A stretch of 64,000 nucleotides of DNA from Sequoia sempervirens (GCA_007258455.2 VDFB02373365.1:225956194-226020193), one strand, 5' to 3'; shown: positions 1 to 11,091, counted from the stretch's first letter. Numbers and translations: made by a program. The notes: generated by a model not told the origin, from the sequence alone.

Positions 1-757
1 ACACAATAGAGGATAACATTTCAACTGCAGAGGATCCCAAGATGGTCCTCTTTGCTACCTCATTGACTGACGAAGAGAAACCAAAATTTCATAAATTCTT
101 TGTAGAATAGAAAATCATCTTCGGATGGTCCTATGCTAACATGCTAGGATTGGACCCTGAACTAGTTCTCCATCATCTGCCACTATTACCCAATGCTAAA
201 CCAGTCAAGCAGAAGTTGTGCAAAATGCACCCTCAAGTTGCTTTATTGGTCAAGGCCGAGTTAAAGAAATTACTGGATGTCAGATTCATAAGGTCTATAG
301 ATTATGCTGCATGGATTTCCAACCTAGTACCGGTGACAAATCCAAATGGGCTGATTTGTGTATGTACAGACTTTTGGGATCTAAATAAAGCATGTCCAAA
401 GGATGACTTTCCTTTGCCCAACATTGACATCATAGTTGACCTAACTGCATGACATGAGATGCTATCCCTCATGGATGGTTTCTTCAGCTATAATCAAATC
501 CGCATTACTCCTAAGGATCAACACAAAATGGCATTTACTTGCCTATGGGGTACATACTGTTGGAACGTCATGCCCTTTGGTCTCAAAGATGCAGGTGCCA
601 CATATCAAAGGGCTATGACCGTGCGATCTTCCATGAAATGATGCACAAAATAATGGAGGATTATGTAGATGACCTCTTGGCCAAATCAACAACAAGGAAT
701 GATCATTTGAAGGTACTCGACATAATTTTCAAAAGACTGGAAGAGTACAAAGTTTAA
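1..757 (+). pseudogene. Reverse transcriptase domain of the Tat-type gypsy element
   Basis: This encoded the polymerase that copies element RNA into cDNA. The first 140 bases already read as the pre-RT linker (a GWSY/LGLDP-type stretch). The RT core follows with the LNKACPKDDFPLP motif near 385-420, the MDGFFSYNQI motif near 471-500, the MPFGLKDAGATYQRAM motif near 570-617, and the active-site box as YVDD near 663-674. The reading frame changes by one base around 615, between the AGATYQ motif and the YVDD box. In-frame stops occur near 107, 450 and 755. The catalytic aspartates are kept, so decay is moderate. Identification as RT is secure; the clade rests on the downstream RNase H. Confidence 0.9.
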
Positions 758-759
758 TT

Positions 760-1447
760 AAACCCTAAGAAGTGTGTTTTTGGGGTCACATCAGGTAAAC
801 TCTTGGGGTACATAGTTTCCCGAAGAGGCATAGAGGTCAATCCAGCAAAGGTCAAAGTAATCATAAATATGCGTTCACCCAAAGGAATCAGTGAACTCAG
901 AACTCTACAAGGTAGAGTACAATCTATCCGGCGTTTCATAGCCCAATTAGCAAATAAGTGTCATCCGTTTCAGTATCTGTTGTGCAAGGGTATCCCCTTT
1001 GTATGGATGGATAAATGTCAAGAGGCCTTTCAGAAAATCAAAGATTACCTATTGTCAACACCATTCCTCATGCCTCCTATTCATGGAAAGCCATTAATTC
1101 AATACATCTTGACTACTAGTTCAGCACTGGGGGCATTGCTGGCACAAAATGATCATGAAGGAAATGAAAGAGCAATCTATTACATCAGTCACACACTGAT
1201 AGGGTATGAGTTGAACTACACATACATTGAATGTGCAAGCCTCATTGTTGTCTTTGTGTCCCAAAAACTACAACACTATATGCTTAGTCATCAAACATAG
1301 CTAGTCGCCAAGATTGATCCACTGAAATATCTCTTAAGTCGGGCGACATTAACAAGTCGGCTGGAAAAATGGGTCATGATACTAAGCAAGTATGACATAC
1401 AATATGTCGAGCGTAAGGAAATAAAAGGGCAGGTAATAGCAGATTAG
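760..1447 (+). pseudogene. RT connection and first RNase H domain, gypsy
   Basis: This continues the polyprotein in the frame that follows the RT frameshift. It begins at the LNPKKCVFGV motif typical of the RT thumb and continues with LGYIVSRRGIEVNPAKV. The RNase H part shows SSALGALLAQ near 1120-1145, then the YYISHTL and ELNYTYIE segments. Stops interrupt it near 1299 and at 1447, where the codon before LADAP is TAG; related elements usually have glutamine there. RNase H removes the RNA strand during reverse transcription. It is non-functional as it stands. Confidence 0.85.
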
Positions 1448-1900
1448 TTGGCAGATGCACCAATCCAAGTCACTCATCCACTAGTAACTGATTTTCCTGA
1501 TGAGTCCATTTTTCATGTGGAACCGGTGGCACCATGGAAGCTATATTTTGATGGGTCTCATACTTGTCATGGCTCAAGCACTGGAATCTTGTTTATCACA
1601 CCACAGGGAGATTCAATTCCTAAGTCATTCAAGATTGCTTTCCCTTGTACAAATAACACTGCCGAATATGAAGCACTAGTCATAGGTATCAAGTTGGCAA
1701 TCAAATGGAAAATTTAGACGTTTCTTGTATTTGAAGGCAGCTGATGTAATGGCTACTATTAGTTCTCTCTTGGACATCCCTAAAAATGTGTCACAATTTG
1801 AGTTCTTAGTAGAACAGCTCTTGATATTGGCATATGATATCCTAGAATTAGAAATGGTTTGTGAACTTGCTGGTCCCAACTCTCCCTGGTATTAGGATAT
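1448..1900 (+). pseudogene. Second (archaeal-type) RNase H domain, Tat clade marker
   Basis: The segment reads WKLYFDGSHTCHGSSTGI, then NNTAEYEALVIG near 1647-1685. This matches the RVT_3-type RNase H found as an extra domain in Tat elements. FDGS and the AEYEAL glutamate are expected catalytic positions. The frame breaks at about 1717, and the rest, up to the integrase, is recognisable only in pieces. It lies directly downstream of the first RNase H and upstream of integrase, which is where Tat elements carry it. Confidence 0.8.
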
Positions 1901-1989
1901 TTATGACTACCTAAAGTCTCAAACCCTTCCACTAAACCTGTCCAATAACCAAAGGAAGTCCTTCATTAGGAAATCTGCAAGGTATGCCA

Positions 1990-3128
1990 TTGTCAGTGAC
2001 ACCCTTTACCGCCGTAGTTTCGACGATACCCTCCTTAAATGTCTTGACACTGACGAAGCATGTACGACCTTGCGAGAAGTTCATGATGGTATATGCGGAT
2101 CTCATTCGAGTGGTCCTACTCTGGCTAAGAAGGTAATAAGACTCAGGTATTATTGGCCAACAATGGAAAAAGATGCAATTGAATATGTTAGGACTTGTCG
2201 CAAATGTCAAATTCACAATGATTTGGTACATGCTCTAGCACAAGAACTTCGGCCGATCACTTCTCCTTGGCCCTTTGCTCAATGGGGACTTGATCTCATG
2301 GGTAAGATTCATCCAACCTCATCAAATGGCCACAAATTCATTGTTACCACCACTGAGTACTGCACAAAGGGGATTGAAGCCATCCCATTGACATATATTA
2401 CTGACAAACAAATATCAAAGTTCATCCTTAACTATATCATCTGTCGGTATGGCCTTCCACAATCCATCATCACTGACAATGGAAGTTCATTTAAAAACCA
2501 AGACGTACATGAGTTATGTGAGCGATTCCATATCCAACACCACTTTTCATCTCCATACTACCCACAAGGAAACGGCTAAGCTGAGGCATCCAATAAAACC
2601 ATTGTCAAAATTCTCAAAAAGACTATCAATGACGCTGGCCATGATTGGCACATAAAACTCAACCTTGCTCTGTGGGCTTACCGAACTAGCATTCGTATGC
2701 CTACAGGGGCCACCCCATTTTCCCTAGTCTTTGGCGCTGAGGCCATCTTACCCATTGAGGTCGAAATTCCTTCACTACAAGTCTCTTTGAAGGGTCTAAC
2801 TAATGAAGAGGAGTACCGAAAATCACGCTTGCACGAGCTGGAAATGCTGGAAGAAAGAAGACAAAATTCACTGAACCATCTCTAGGCATATCAGAACCAT
2901 CTTTGTTGTAGCTACAATAAAAAGGTTATGGTTAGAAAGTTTGACATTGGTGACCTAGTTCTCATGCAGAACCCCAAGAACCAAGCAGATAGAGAAAAGC
3001 CAAGAAAATTTGAACCAAACTGGCTGGGTCCATACATTATCATATCTTCTTTTGGTTCTGGAGCTTATCAACTAGCAACTCTAGATGGAGAACAATTGAC
3101 AGAGCCCATCAACAATTTACATCTCTGA
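1990..3128 (+). pseudogene. Integrase of the Tat-type gypsy element
   Basis: Integrase joins element cDNA to host DNA. The HHCC zinc-binding module is visible near 2070-2215 (HDGICGSHSSG, then CRKCQIH). The core follows with the three acidic residues: WGLDLMG near 2285-2303, IITDNGSSF near 2467-2493, and an AEASNK glutamate near 2580-2597. Just before that glutamate, the expected glutamine of the GNGQAEA motif is a TAA stop (2577-2579). A second stop lies near 2883. A C-terminal module with GDLVLMQ and the KFEPNWLGPY motif ends at 3128. Apart from the stops the frame is constant over more than 1 kb, so this is the best-preserved part of the element. Confidence 0.88.
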
Positions 3129-3211
3129 AGGTTCTACGCATAGCATCAGAGGACTGAGTTGCAAACCATAAAATACAAAAAAAGATTGAAAAATTAAAAA
3201 ATCATCACCCT

Positions 3212-3363
3212 GATGAAAACCTGGCAAATAGGTGTCTTGGTGACACCAAAAAAATCAAAAAGTCAAGAAAATAGTAAAGAGAAAAATGATTTGTTCAATA
3301 GTGAAAACCTGGCAAATAGGCACTTTGGACTGGTACCATGGTGAAAACCTGGCAAATAGGCAC
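3212..3363 (+). repeat. Three copies of a ~22-bp GAAAACCTGGCAAATAGG motif
   Basis: The core GAAAACCTGGCAAATAGG occurs near 3215, 3303 and 3343, each followed by a short variable tail. Spacing is about 88 and 40 bp, so it is a dispersed rather than a strict tandem repeat. It starts about 85 bp after the integrase stop. Confidence 0.8.
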
Positions 3364-3638
3364 CATGCATAATCAATCATTGCTCTACCATCTATTGTCA
3401 CTTTGTCTAAACTTGGCCTAGGATGAAAGGTATTTTTGCCATTATTCCACAAATCGCCACCACATCCTACCCTACCTATCATGGTAGATAAATGATTGAC
3501 ATCAAGTCTTGATGACTGTCCATCTAGTAAACCATCAGCATCTCGTCCATACTCCCTGCAAAAGGCTAAGTCTTGGACCTGACTGGGGGCAAAACATTTA
3601 TCTTAAAACTGTAGTGGATGTCGCACATGATCTTGGCA

Positions 3639-3843
3639 ATTGGCAAAAAGTACTAAAAAAAAAAGACAAAAAACATTGGCAAAAATTCCTAAAAAAAGAC
3701 AAAAAACATCGCAAAAAGTCGTTAAAAAAAAGACAAAAACATTGGCAAAAAGTCCTTAAAAAAAAAGACAAAAAACATCGCAAAAAGTCCTGAAAAAATG
3801 ACCAAAAACATTGTAAAAAGTCTGGAAGAAAGACCTAAAAATC
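3639..3843 (+). repeat. Tandem array of ~33-36-bp A-rich units, six copies
   Basis: Units begin with ATTGGCAAAAAGT or ATCGCAAAAAGT and end with AAAAAGACAAAAAAC. Starts are near 3639, 3675, 3708, 3741, 3777 and 3810. From the second unit the ATTGG and ATCG variants alternate, which suggests growth by a dimer of roughly 69 bp. The lysine-rich open frames across it, on either strand, come from the repeat and are not proteins. Confidence 0.9.
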
Positions 3844-4419
3844 ATAAAACATCCTAAAGAAAACCACAAACAAAAACATCAGACTGCTCGAAAAGTGCAA
3901 ACACATTGTCATCTCTTGTCAAATTCAGTCATATCAATCAGTCTTTGTCATTGTCGAACTATGTCGTCTTTGCGCACTTTCTACATAGGCAAAACTCACA
4001 TTTTGAGTCCCCGAGACATTAAGTCACTCCTTTTAGGTTTGTCAAAATAAAATCATGATGCAAATATTGCTCATCAAGACAAAGTCATTGGTCATGTCGA
4101 ACTACGAGGTCTCTGAGTGTATGACGTAGGAAAGGCCATCTACTGATGAGCCCCTGAGGCCGCACTAGGTCATTCCATTAGGGTTCATGGCACTACACTG
4201 ACACACATGTCAAAAAAAATCTTCAATCAATTTCCACATGGGAAAACTCCTGAAACAAAGTAAAACAATCATTTATTTAGCATGGCAATCTCATTAACAC
4301 ATCACTCATATCATCAAGGCAATATCGACATATGGTCAAACACAAGTCAAACTCGGTCAGAGCAAGTCAAATCATCATAACCTAATAAAATTGTCAAATT
4401 TCGGTTAGTCTTTAGATGA

Positions 4420-4620
4420 GTCCTTCTGAACAATAGCCTCTGTCATTTACGCCTTAGGATGTGTCCTTCCTAGGCATCGTCATCATCATTCAACATTTTG
4501 AGTGATCCTCTTGACATCTAAAGATCACTCTTCATGACATCAGTATTCTTCATATGTGTCCTTCTGAAGAAACAACTCTGTCATTTATGCCTTAGGATGT
4601 GTCCTTCCTAGGCATCGTCA
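4420..4620 (+). repeat. Duplicated ~63-bp segment
   Basis: The segment from GTCCTTCTGAA to the GGCATCGTCA motif is present at about 4420-4482 and again at 4557-4620, with few differences. The shared part includes GCCTTAGGATGTGTCCTTCC. The unit plus its spacer is about 137 bp. Confidence 0.8.
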
Positions 4621-4852
4621 TTATTTTGAGGGACCCCTTACGACCATTAGGGATCAAATCCTCTTGTCATCGACATTATTCAGGATGTGTCCTTGAATTC
4701 ACCAATTCTTGACATTTTCCAAGGTCATCAAAACTTTAAACATTTCGACATCTTGACATTATCAAACATGGCATTTTGGCATTAGAACAATGGATATCTA
4801 GATGCACTTGGCAAACACTTGACAATTGTCTTTTAGTTTTTATCATGATATT

Positions 4853-5085
4853 AGTTTTTCAGTGAGATCCCACTAAGCAAGATTTAGAGAAGCAACAACG
4901 TATCATGACGATTGACACGCATGACTACTAGTTTCTCAGCAAGGTCCTGCTTTTGGGATTTAGAAAAACAATGACATATCATGGTAAGGACTCTATTTTA
5001 TTTGTATTTTGACAATCATGCTACTAGTTTCTCAAGGATGTCCTGGAAACAAGATTTAGAGAAGCAGTGACGTTTCATGATTTGT
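4853..5085 (+). repeat. Three tandem units of ~77-96 bp
   Basis: Each unit starts with AGTTTYTCA and carries a GATTTAGARAARCARYRACR stretch followed by TCATGA. Starts are near 4853, 4930 and 5026. The units differ by small insertions. Confidence 0.75.
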
Positions 5086-5610
5086 CCTTTTCTTTTTTTT
5101 TGCATGTGGTTGATTATGGCAAAAAGACTGGGGAAAGCATGCTCCTAGTATGAGTCATGATCATCCTTGTCTATGATTGTTTGTCTTATGTGATGGTACA
5201 ACCTTTCACACCTTGATCTATGTCATATTATGGTGTTTATTGGCCATTATGACAGTTCGCCCAATGATGATTAAGAGCAATAAATATTAAAGTCCTATGG
5301 CAATTTTTTGAAGGATTTGGTCTAGGAACTAACATGCATCTTCTTTAGTCTTTTCATCTTCTCTCACTCGTCTCATATAGGCATTGCATCCATATCATCA
5401 TCCATATCTTTTGCACTAGCATTTCTTTGTCTCTTCATATTCTAGTCTTCTCATTAATTTCAAGAGCACACCCATGTTCTTGGAACCCATCTTTCCTCTC
5501 GAGGGGGCATACCATAACCCTCCTCGTCATTCTTCCTCATCTTTTTTTGCACTGGAGCATATTTTTGACTTATTTTTCTTTGTCACAACGTGACAAGCAA
5601 CATTATAACA

Positions 5611-5623
5611 AAGAGGGGAAAAA
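5611..5623 (+). promoter_or_regulatory. Polypurine tract
   Basis: AAGAGGGGAAAAA lies directly against TGTAGACACC, the first bases of the LTR. This is the expected place and composition for the primer of plus-strand DNA synthesis. Confidence 0.85.
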
Positions 5624-6800
5624 TGTAGACACCTAAAAATGACCTAGGCCTGCAAGCTTCATTTTTACCACTTTTGTCCTAGCATAATTATGACATTTAA
5701 TTATGTCCTTGGTCCACATTCGACTATTGATTAAATAATTCATAATTATTTGATTAATTCATGTCATTTATTCCTCATGATTATTAAATAAATAAATTTT
5801 ATTTATTTATTAAATACGTCATTAATTGTCTAAGTCTTCCCTTAATTAAATAAATCTCTTAATTTATTTAATCTCCCTTTCTGCATTTAATTCTTCTTGA
5901 TTATTAAATAAATAATTACATTTGTTTATTTAATATGTCACTAATCCTCTTAATTAAATAAATTGATTAATTTATTTAATTAATTAGTCTTATTTGCTAA
6001 ATTAAATAATTAAGTTTAATTATTTAATTGCCATTTAATATTCTTCTCATTTTAGATAAATTAAATTATTTAAAATGTCATCTCAATCTGAACTGTCAGT
6101 CCATTTTGATAAATATTCTGAAAAAGATTATTTATTAGCTCACAAAATCATTAATTTCAATTAATTTAATTCAAATTAGTATCTAATCTTCTAAAAATCA
6201 AGTAATCGGGTAGATTCTTGATTTTCTAAATTGAATCTTCAGTTCAAATCTTATCTTCTTGATTTTTCAAAAATCTTTATTTCTTTAATTAATTTCCTCA
6301 TTTATTCTCCACCGTCGATCTGATTATTTGAGACATTATTTTGACCGTTCGATTAAGGATTTTTCCCTAACCCTAATTAGGGATTCTCATATTTAATCTG
6401 GACCTCTCACTTTAGGTTCTCATCATCAATTAATCTCGTCTGTCCACTCAAAATGACATTTTCTATAAAATGGCATTTTCCTCTCACTTTTCGATTACAC
6501 ACGCACATGCTGACATTTTACATAGACATTCTAGGCATTTATTCACTTGCACACTTATTTTCATAGGCAATTTCAATATTCATTATAGTCATTTGATCAA
6601 GTCTTGGCATTTGTTTAGGCATAGACATTGACAATTGTAGTAATAGGCATAGGCATTTAGACATAGCACAAATCCTTCAAAGCTTGGTGTAGGACTTAAG
6701 CATTTGTAGATTTGCTCATACGAAAAGTCTGAGGGCAACATCATCCAGCAAGTAAGAAGGTATTACAAAAGTGAATCATGGAAGTCTCGGTGATCAGGTA
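5624..6800 (+). repeat. 3' LTR of the Tat-type element (right end not fixed)
   Basis: The LTR starts with TGTAGACACC right after the polypurine tract. Its U3 part (about 5700-6100) is made of ATTAAATAAATAA-like blocks separated by TATGTCACTAAT and similar strings. A diverged copy of that block lies at 61546-61850. A TATA-like TATAAAA at 6464-6470 may be the promoter. I could not find a convincing CA end or target duplication because the 5' LTR is outside the window. The true end could be well beyond 6800. Confidence 0.7.
6464..6470 (+). promoter_or_regulatory. TATA-like box in the LTR
   Basis: TATAAAA within TTCTATAAAATGG lies about 840 bp into the LTR, after its AT-block U3 region. Position and sequence fit an LTR promoter; no other element was confirmed. 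Confidence 0.45.
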
Positions 6801-8480
6801 TAATCGTTTTGTATTTTTCTTCCTTTGTGTTTTGTAATATCTTTGGGTTTCATTGCCATTTATTGTTTATTGCTAACACTCCTTATCAAACCTAAAAGAA
6901 ATCCTTTGATTACAATAGCTATAGCTAGTGAGGCCTTTATTCTCATCAAATAAGCCAAGGAATGAATAGTAGACAGAAAATAAAGCTTACCAATTTGGAG
7001 GCCGAGTATGATCAGAGTTGAAGAGAAGGAAAGCTCAATTGGAGGCTCGAATGGAGGCTCCAAGTCAAAAACCTAGCTCCCATGATGGTGGCTCAAGTAG
7101 AGCCCCTGGTCTCAAAAGTCATCTTTGTAAATGAATGTGAAAGCATAGGGTATTCTTTGAGTTTTGTTCTTTAGTGTTTTTGCTTTTCCCTTAGTTGAGT
7201 TTGGGTTTTAATCACATTTATTTAATAAATTCCTTGTTGATTAATCTCCCTTTGTGAAATTCATATGCCTAGGTCAACCTTGGTGTTTTGTATAAGACTT
7301 TTAGAGTCTAAGTCAAGTTTAGGCTTTGGCATATTGCCTTAGTAAAAAATGGAGAATGACTAATTACCTTAGGTTTTTTAATTGATTTTGAGAAAAATCA
7401 ATTAAAATATGAATGATAAATTACTTATACCTTAGGTAAAACCTTTATGACTTAGGTCTTGTTTTCAAATTGATTTTAAAGAAATCAATTAAAATATTCA
7501 CAAATGTTATATGATTTTTTTAGAAAATCAAACATTGTAATGGAGGAATAAGTTTATAATATTTTGCAAAGATTTCCAAATTTTAATTGTAAAAAATTAA
7601 TCAAATTCAAAGGATAGAAATCTGCAACTCTTGTAAAGCAAGAATAAAATAATTCTTTATAAATTGTTTTATTTCTTTGCTATTTTTAGTAGATTGGTGA
7701 TTGATTTTTTCTCTTGGTTGGATTTGAGCTTCATGGTGAAGAGATAAGGTGCTTTTTTTTGCTTTTAAAGCAAAGCAGACCTATTTTTAGGTGCTTTTCA
7801 GCATGCACATGCAAAAGGAGAGAGTTTTCCATTTCAGTTACTCATTTTGGGGTAGTTATTGTTGCTTTTTCTTGAGATTTGTTCTTGAGCTAAAATTAGG
7901 GTTTTGACATATATCTTGAAAAAATTAGAGTTTTTCTAAGTTCAGATTATTGTTTCTTGCTCTATCACATTATGAGAGCTTGTAAACTTTTTTTACTCAG
8001 TTTCAAACTTTGGCATACTCCTTTAGTTCAATAAAAGTATCATTCTTATCTCCAATTTATGTCTCTATTTGTAGTTTTAGTATGATGTCTACATTGTGAT
8101 TTTGTTTACAGATCCTTTTCATGTCCTATTATTGTAGATCATTGATACAAAAAGTTCATTTAATGGAGGTTGCATGTTGTGTTTAAGTCTAAACCTTCAT
8201 GTAGTTAATTATGTACTAGGTGTTCATGATGGATTGTGAATACATTATTGTTTTCTTAAGACTGTTTGTGGATAGAATATCAAAGTCACCATTAAGTTTT
8301 GGAATCATATTAGATAAGTTTTACATTTCAATCATATTTTCTATCCCTTTTCCCAGAAAGTCACTTAGAATAGGATTCATCATTCAGAGAATCAACTCAC
8401 TCTAGAGATTCCCTTTTCACATAGATCACCCACATTTGAAAAGGGTTTCCATGTTTCAACAGATAATTTGATTTTTTCAA
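6801..8480. other. Unassigned AT-rich stretch between two gypsy elements
   Basis: No coding domain is recognisable. It may be the rest of the first element's LTR or an LTR/UTR remnant of another element. A TTCAATAAAAGT poly(A)-signal-like string near 8028 would fit the latter. It holds two small hairpins (7376-7407 and 7468-7490). The minus-strand integrase fragment breaks off at its right edge, near 8515. Confidence 0.4.
7376..7407. repeat. 14-bp perfect hairpin with GAGA loop
   Basis: TTTAATTGATTTT and its complement AAAATCAATTAAA pair around a four-base GAGA loop. A related hairpin with a 9-bp stem (AATTGATTT/AAATCAATT) lies at 7468-7490, so the pair may be a short local duplication. Confidence 0.7.
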
Positions 8481-8482
8481 AT

Positions 8483-8960
8483 CTAACAAAGGGTGCATAT
8501 CTGATTGACAACAACTGCAACAAGAGTTGATGTAAATTGTGACCCTTGATCACTTACTATTTCTCTTGGGACTCTATTTCTTGTGAAAATGTCTTTATAA
8601 AGAAATTTTGTAACATTGTTATCTCTTGCATGCTTCATAGGCTTAACTTCTACCCATTTTTTCACATAATCAGTGCATACCAATATATAAGACTTACCAT
8701 TTGATGGAGGGTTATTTGATCCCATCCCCACTTATCAAAGGGTGTGATTACTATGTAAGGGAAAATTGACATTTCATTATATCTTGTTGGTTTTCCCATC
8801 CTTTGACATCTATCACATCTTCTAGTAGACCTTCCTACATCCTTGTGGAGTGTTGGCTAGTAATACCTTATGTTCAAAATATTCATTGATGTCCTTTTGG
8901 ATGCAAATTTTCCTCCACATGGTTCATTGTGACATGCATGAAAGATGTCATATGTCTCAT
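8483..8960 (-). pseudogene. Integrase fragment, Athila-like element
   Basis: On the minus strand the zinc-binding C-x2-C part reads RCDRCQRMGKPT near 8790-8825. The core follows with YILVCTDYVKKWVEVKP and then VPREIVSDQGSQFTS, which holds the second catalytic aspartate. A frameshift near 8730 separates the zinc module from the core. The domain ends abruptly after QFTSTLV near 8515. The third acidic residue and the C-terminal part are missing, so this marks a deletion or insertion breakpoint. Confidence 0.82.
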
Positions 8961-9132
8961 CTTCTCTCACACATCTCCTCATGACATGGTCATGTCTAGT
9001 ATAAAACAAACATCTAGCAATCCAAGAGAAAGGAAAAGATTTTTCAATAAGTTCCCTTTTCTCTTTTGGTCAGAAGTGAGAAGGAACTCTACCTATGACC
9101 AAGTAATTGGCTATGTCAGCATACTAGGGTGT

Positions 9133-9655
9133 TTATACACTGAGGGAGAATAGATGCTCATTAGGAAAAGAGTCATCTATGGGTTGATTCTCTTCTGATG
9201 TAGTTAGTCTTGAAAGAAAATCTGCAACAACATTGGCCTTCCCTGGCTTATCCATAATGGTTATATTAGACTCCTGCATCAGCAATAACCATCTTGCCAA
9301 TCTTCCTATGATCAAAGGTTTATTCTTGAGATATCTAATGGTTGTATGATCAGTTTGCACAAATATTTGGTAGCCTGTTATGTAATGTCTGAATTTTTTC
9401 AGTGTATAGATTATTGTTAGCATCTCTTTCTTTGTCACTGTATAATTGAATTCAGATTCTTGTAATTTTTTGTTGACAAAGTAAATAGAATTTTCAATAG
9501 CTCCCTCTTTTTTTCCTAAGACCTATCCTATGGCATAATTTGATGCATCGATGTGGATATGGAAAGGAAGCTCCCAATTAGGTCCCTTGAGTACAGGACC
9601 ATGAGTCAAAGTTGCCTTCATATCAGAAAATGTCTTGTCACAAGCTTCAATCCAC
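9133..9655 (-). pseudogene. RNase H domain, Athila-like element
   Basis: The minus strand shows an IHIDASNYAIG motif near 9540, a KKEGAI...YFVNKKLQ stretch, and FNYTVTKKEMLTIIYTLKKF. It continues with QTDHTTIRYL and KANVVADFLSRL before a stop at 9133. These are the usual RNase H landmarks of gypsy elements. The reading frame over the C-terminal half is intact for about 100 codons. The domain lies between RT and integrase as expected. Confidence 0.85.
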
Positions 9656-10560
9656 TAAAATTCAACAGCCTTAGTGAGAAGGGTATACAATGGTGTTGCA
9701 ACCTTGCTGAAATATTTGATGAAACACCTATAATATCCCGCATGACCCAAGAAACTCCTAACATCCTTTTGTTTTGTAGGTGTAGGAAGATTTGCGATTA
9801 CCTCAATTTTTGTAGGATCTACTTGAATTCCCTTGTGGGAGATGTAGTGGCCAAGAACTACACCCTCTTGCATCATCATGAAACACTTTTCACTATTTAA
9901 GGACAAGTTTTGATCTTCAAATATTTATAGGACTCTCTTGATATTTTCCAATGCTTTATCAAAATCAACACCATAAGTGGTGAAGTCATCCATATAGATT
10001 TCCATGCAATCATGAAAAATGTCTAAGAATATGCTGATGATTTCCATTTGGAAAGTTGTTGGTGCATTGCACAAGCCCAATGGGAGTACTAAATAGGCAT
10101 AGATTCCCCATGGATAGGTAAATGTGGTCTTCTCCTAGTCTTCTAGTACAATTTGGATCTAGTTGTAGCCATTGAATCCATCTAGAAAAGAGAAGTATTG
10201 CTTTCCTGCAAGTGTGTCCAAAACTTGATCAATGAAGGGTAAATGAAAGTGATCCTTCTTGGTGGTAGCATTAAATTCCCTATAAATAACACAAACTCGC
10301 CATTTCCCTCCTTTCTTGGGCACAATCACTAATGGAGACACCCACTGACTATCTAAAATGGGGTAGATAAATCCTGCATCTAGTAATTTTTGAAATTATC
10401 CTTTCACAATCTCTATTAGTGGAGGGTTAATTCTTCTTTGTGGCTATCTTACTAGAGTGCAATCATCTCTAATATGAATTATGTGTAAAAATTTTAGGAT
10501 CCATTCCCTTCATATCATGATAATCCCATGAAAATGCATACTGATGGGCCCTTAATAGAT
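9655..10560 (-). pseudogene. Reverse transcriptase, Athila-like element
   Basis: Minus-strand landmarks in order: WVSPLVIVPKKGGKWRVC near 10345-10290, LPFIDQVLDTLAGKQYFSFL, the active-site box EIYMDDF near 9990-9970, SEKCFMMMQEGVVLGHYIS, and FLGHAGYYRCFI. Several stops and at least two frameshifts divide it. YMDD is conserved. The upstream stretch around 10400-10560 reads like the pre-RT part (AHQYAFSWDYHDMKGMDP). Confidence 0.88.
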
Positions 10561-11090
10561 TCATTAATAACAATTATTGTTCTTCATTCAATTTACTATT
10601 AACATTCAAATATCTTACCTCTGACACCTGGACTTGTGTAGTTAACTCTATCATGGATGCTTCATTAATACATGGTACCTTTAGTTCATACGATAGAAAT
10701 GTATGGAACATACCTATTGCTGCAGGAAGTTTGTCTACAAGAACAATGGCTATAGGAAGACGGGATGTAGGAAGAATGTCTGTAGGAATAGTGGCTATAA
10801 GAAGAGCAGGAAGAAGTGTCCTGACCAAAGTAGAAGATGATGCTTCCTCCACTTCATAATGGTTTTGAATAATGTTAGTCAACACTTCATCCTCATCTTG
10901 GAGTTGCAAGAAAGAGATTTTGCCTAGTGTTGGTTCTTTTTTACACTGTAACTAGGTTGGTCTTCTAATCTACCTATGGAATTGCCAATTCCAATCAAGG
11001 GAAGCTCAAAGGACCTGGACCAACTAACGAGGACTTTAAAAGCCTCCTACACTTCAGGCTCTGCAAGACCTGGGAGGGTGATCCCTTAAC
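10561..11090 (-). pseudogene. Protease-RT linker of the Athila-like element
   Basis: A 111-codon open stretch (10574-10909) runs straight into the pre-RT motif, so it belongs to the polyprotein. Upstream, a further 180 bases still read as one frame with two stops and contain FELPLIGIGNSIGRLEDQP. No domain is recognised. Its left part is rich in short repeats built from GGAAGA and TATAGGAA. Element sequence ends at about 11090. Confidence 0.6.
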
Positions 11091-11091
11091 A

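Larger units (their letters stand above)
3129..5610 (+). other. Repeat-rich 3' untranslated region of the Tat element
   Basis: About 2.5 kb separates the integrase stop from the polypurine tract, and no conserved coding sequence is seen in it. It is built largely from several unrelated tandem or dispersed short repeats, listed separately. Long 3' untranslated regions with changeable tandem repeats are known in Tat/Ogre-type plant elements, so the layout fits the clade. Confidence 0.7.
1..6800 (+). mobile_element. Ty3/gypsy retrotransposon, Tat type, cut by the window start; right end uncertain
   Basis: The order RT, RNase H, second RNase H, integrase, long 3' untranslated region, polypurine tract and LTR is visible on the plus strand. 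A second RNase H between the first one and integrase is the hallmark of the Tat clade of plant Ty3/gypsy elements. Gag, protease and the 5' LTR lie before the window. The coding part has at least two frameshifts (near 615 and between 1717 and 2070) and several in-frame stops, so the copy cannot act alone. The 3' LTR begins at 5624. Its right end cannot be fixed without the 5' LTR, so 6800 is only a working limit. Confidence 0.85.

Noticed and set aside
3509..3793. Lysine-rich open frame
   Set aside because: It is the direct translation of the A-rich tandem repeat; the opposite strand gives an equally open phenylalanine-rich frame.
3639..3843. CRISPR-like array
   Set aside because: Units adjoin each other with no unique spacers and the setting is a plant retroelement; it is a plain tandem repeat.
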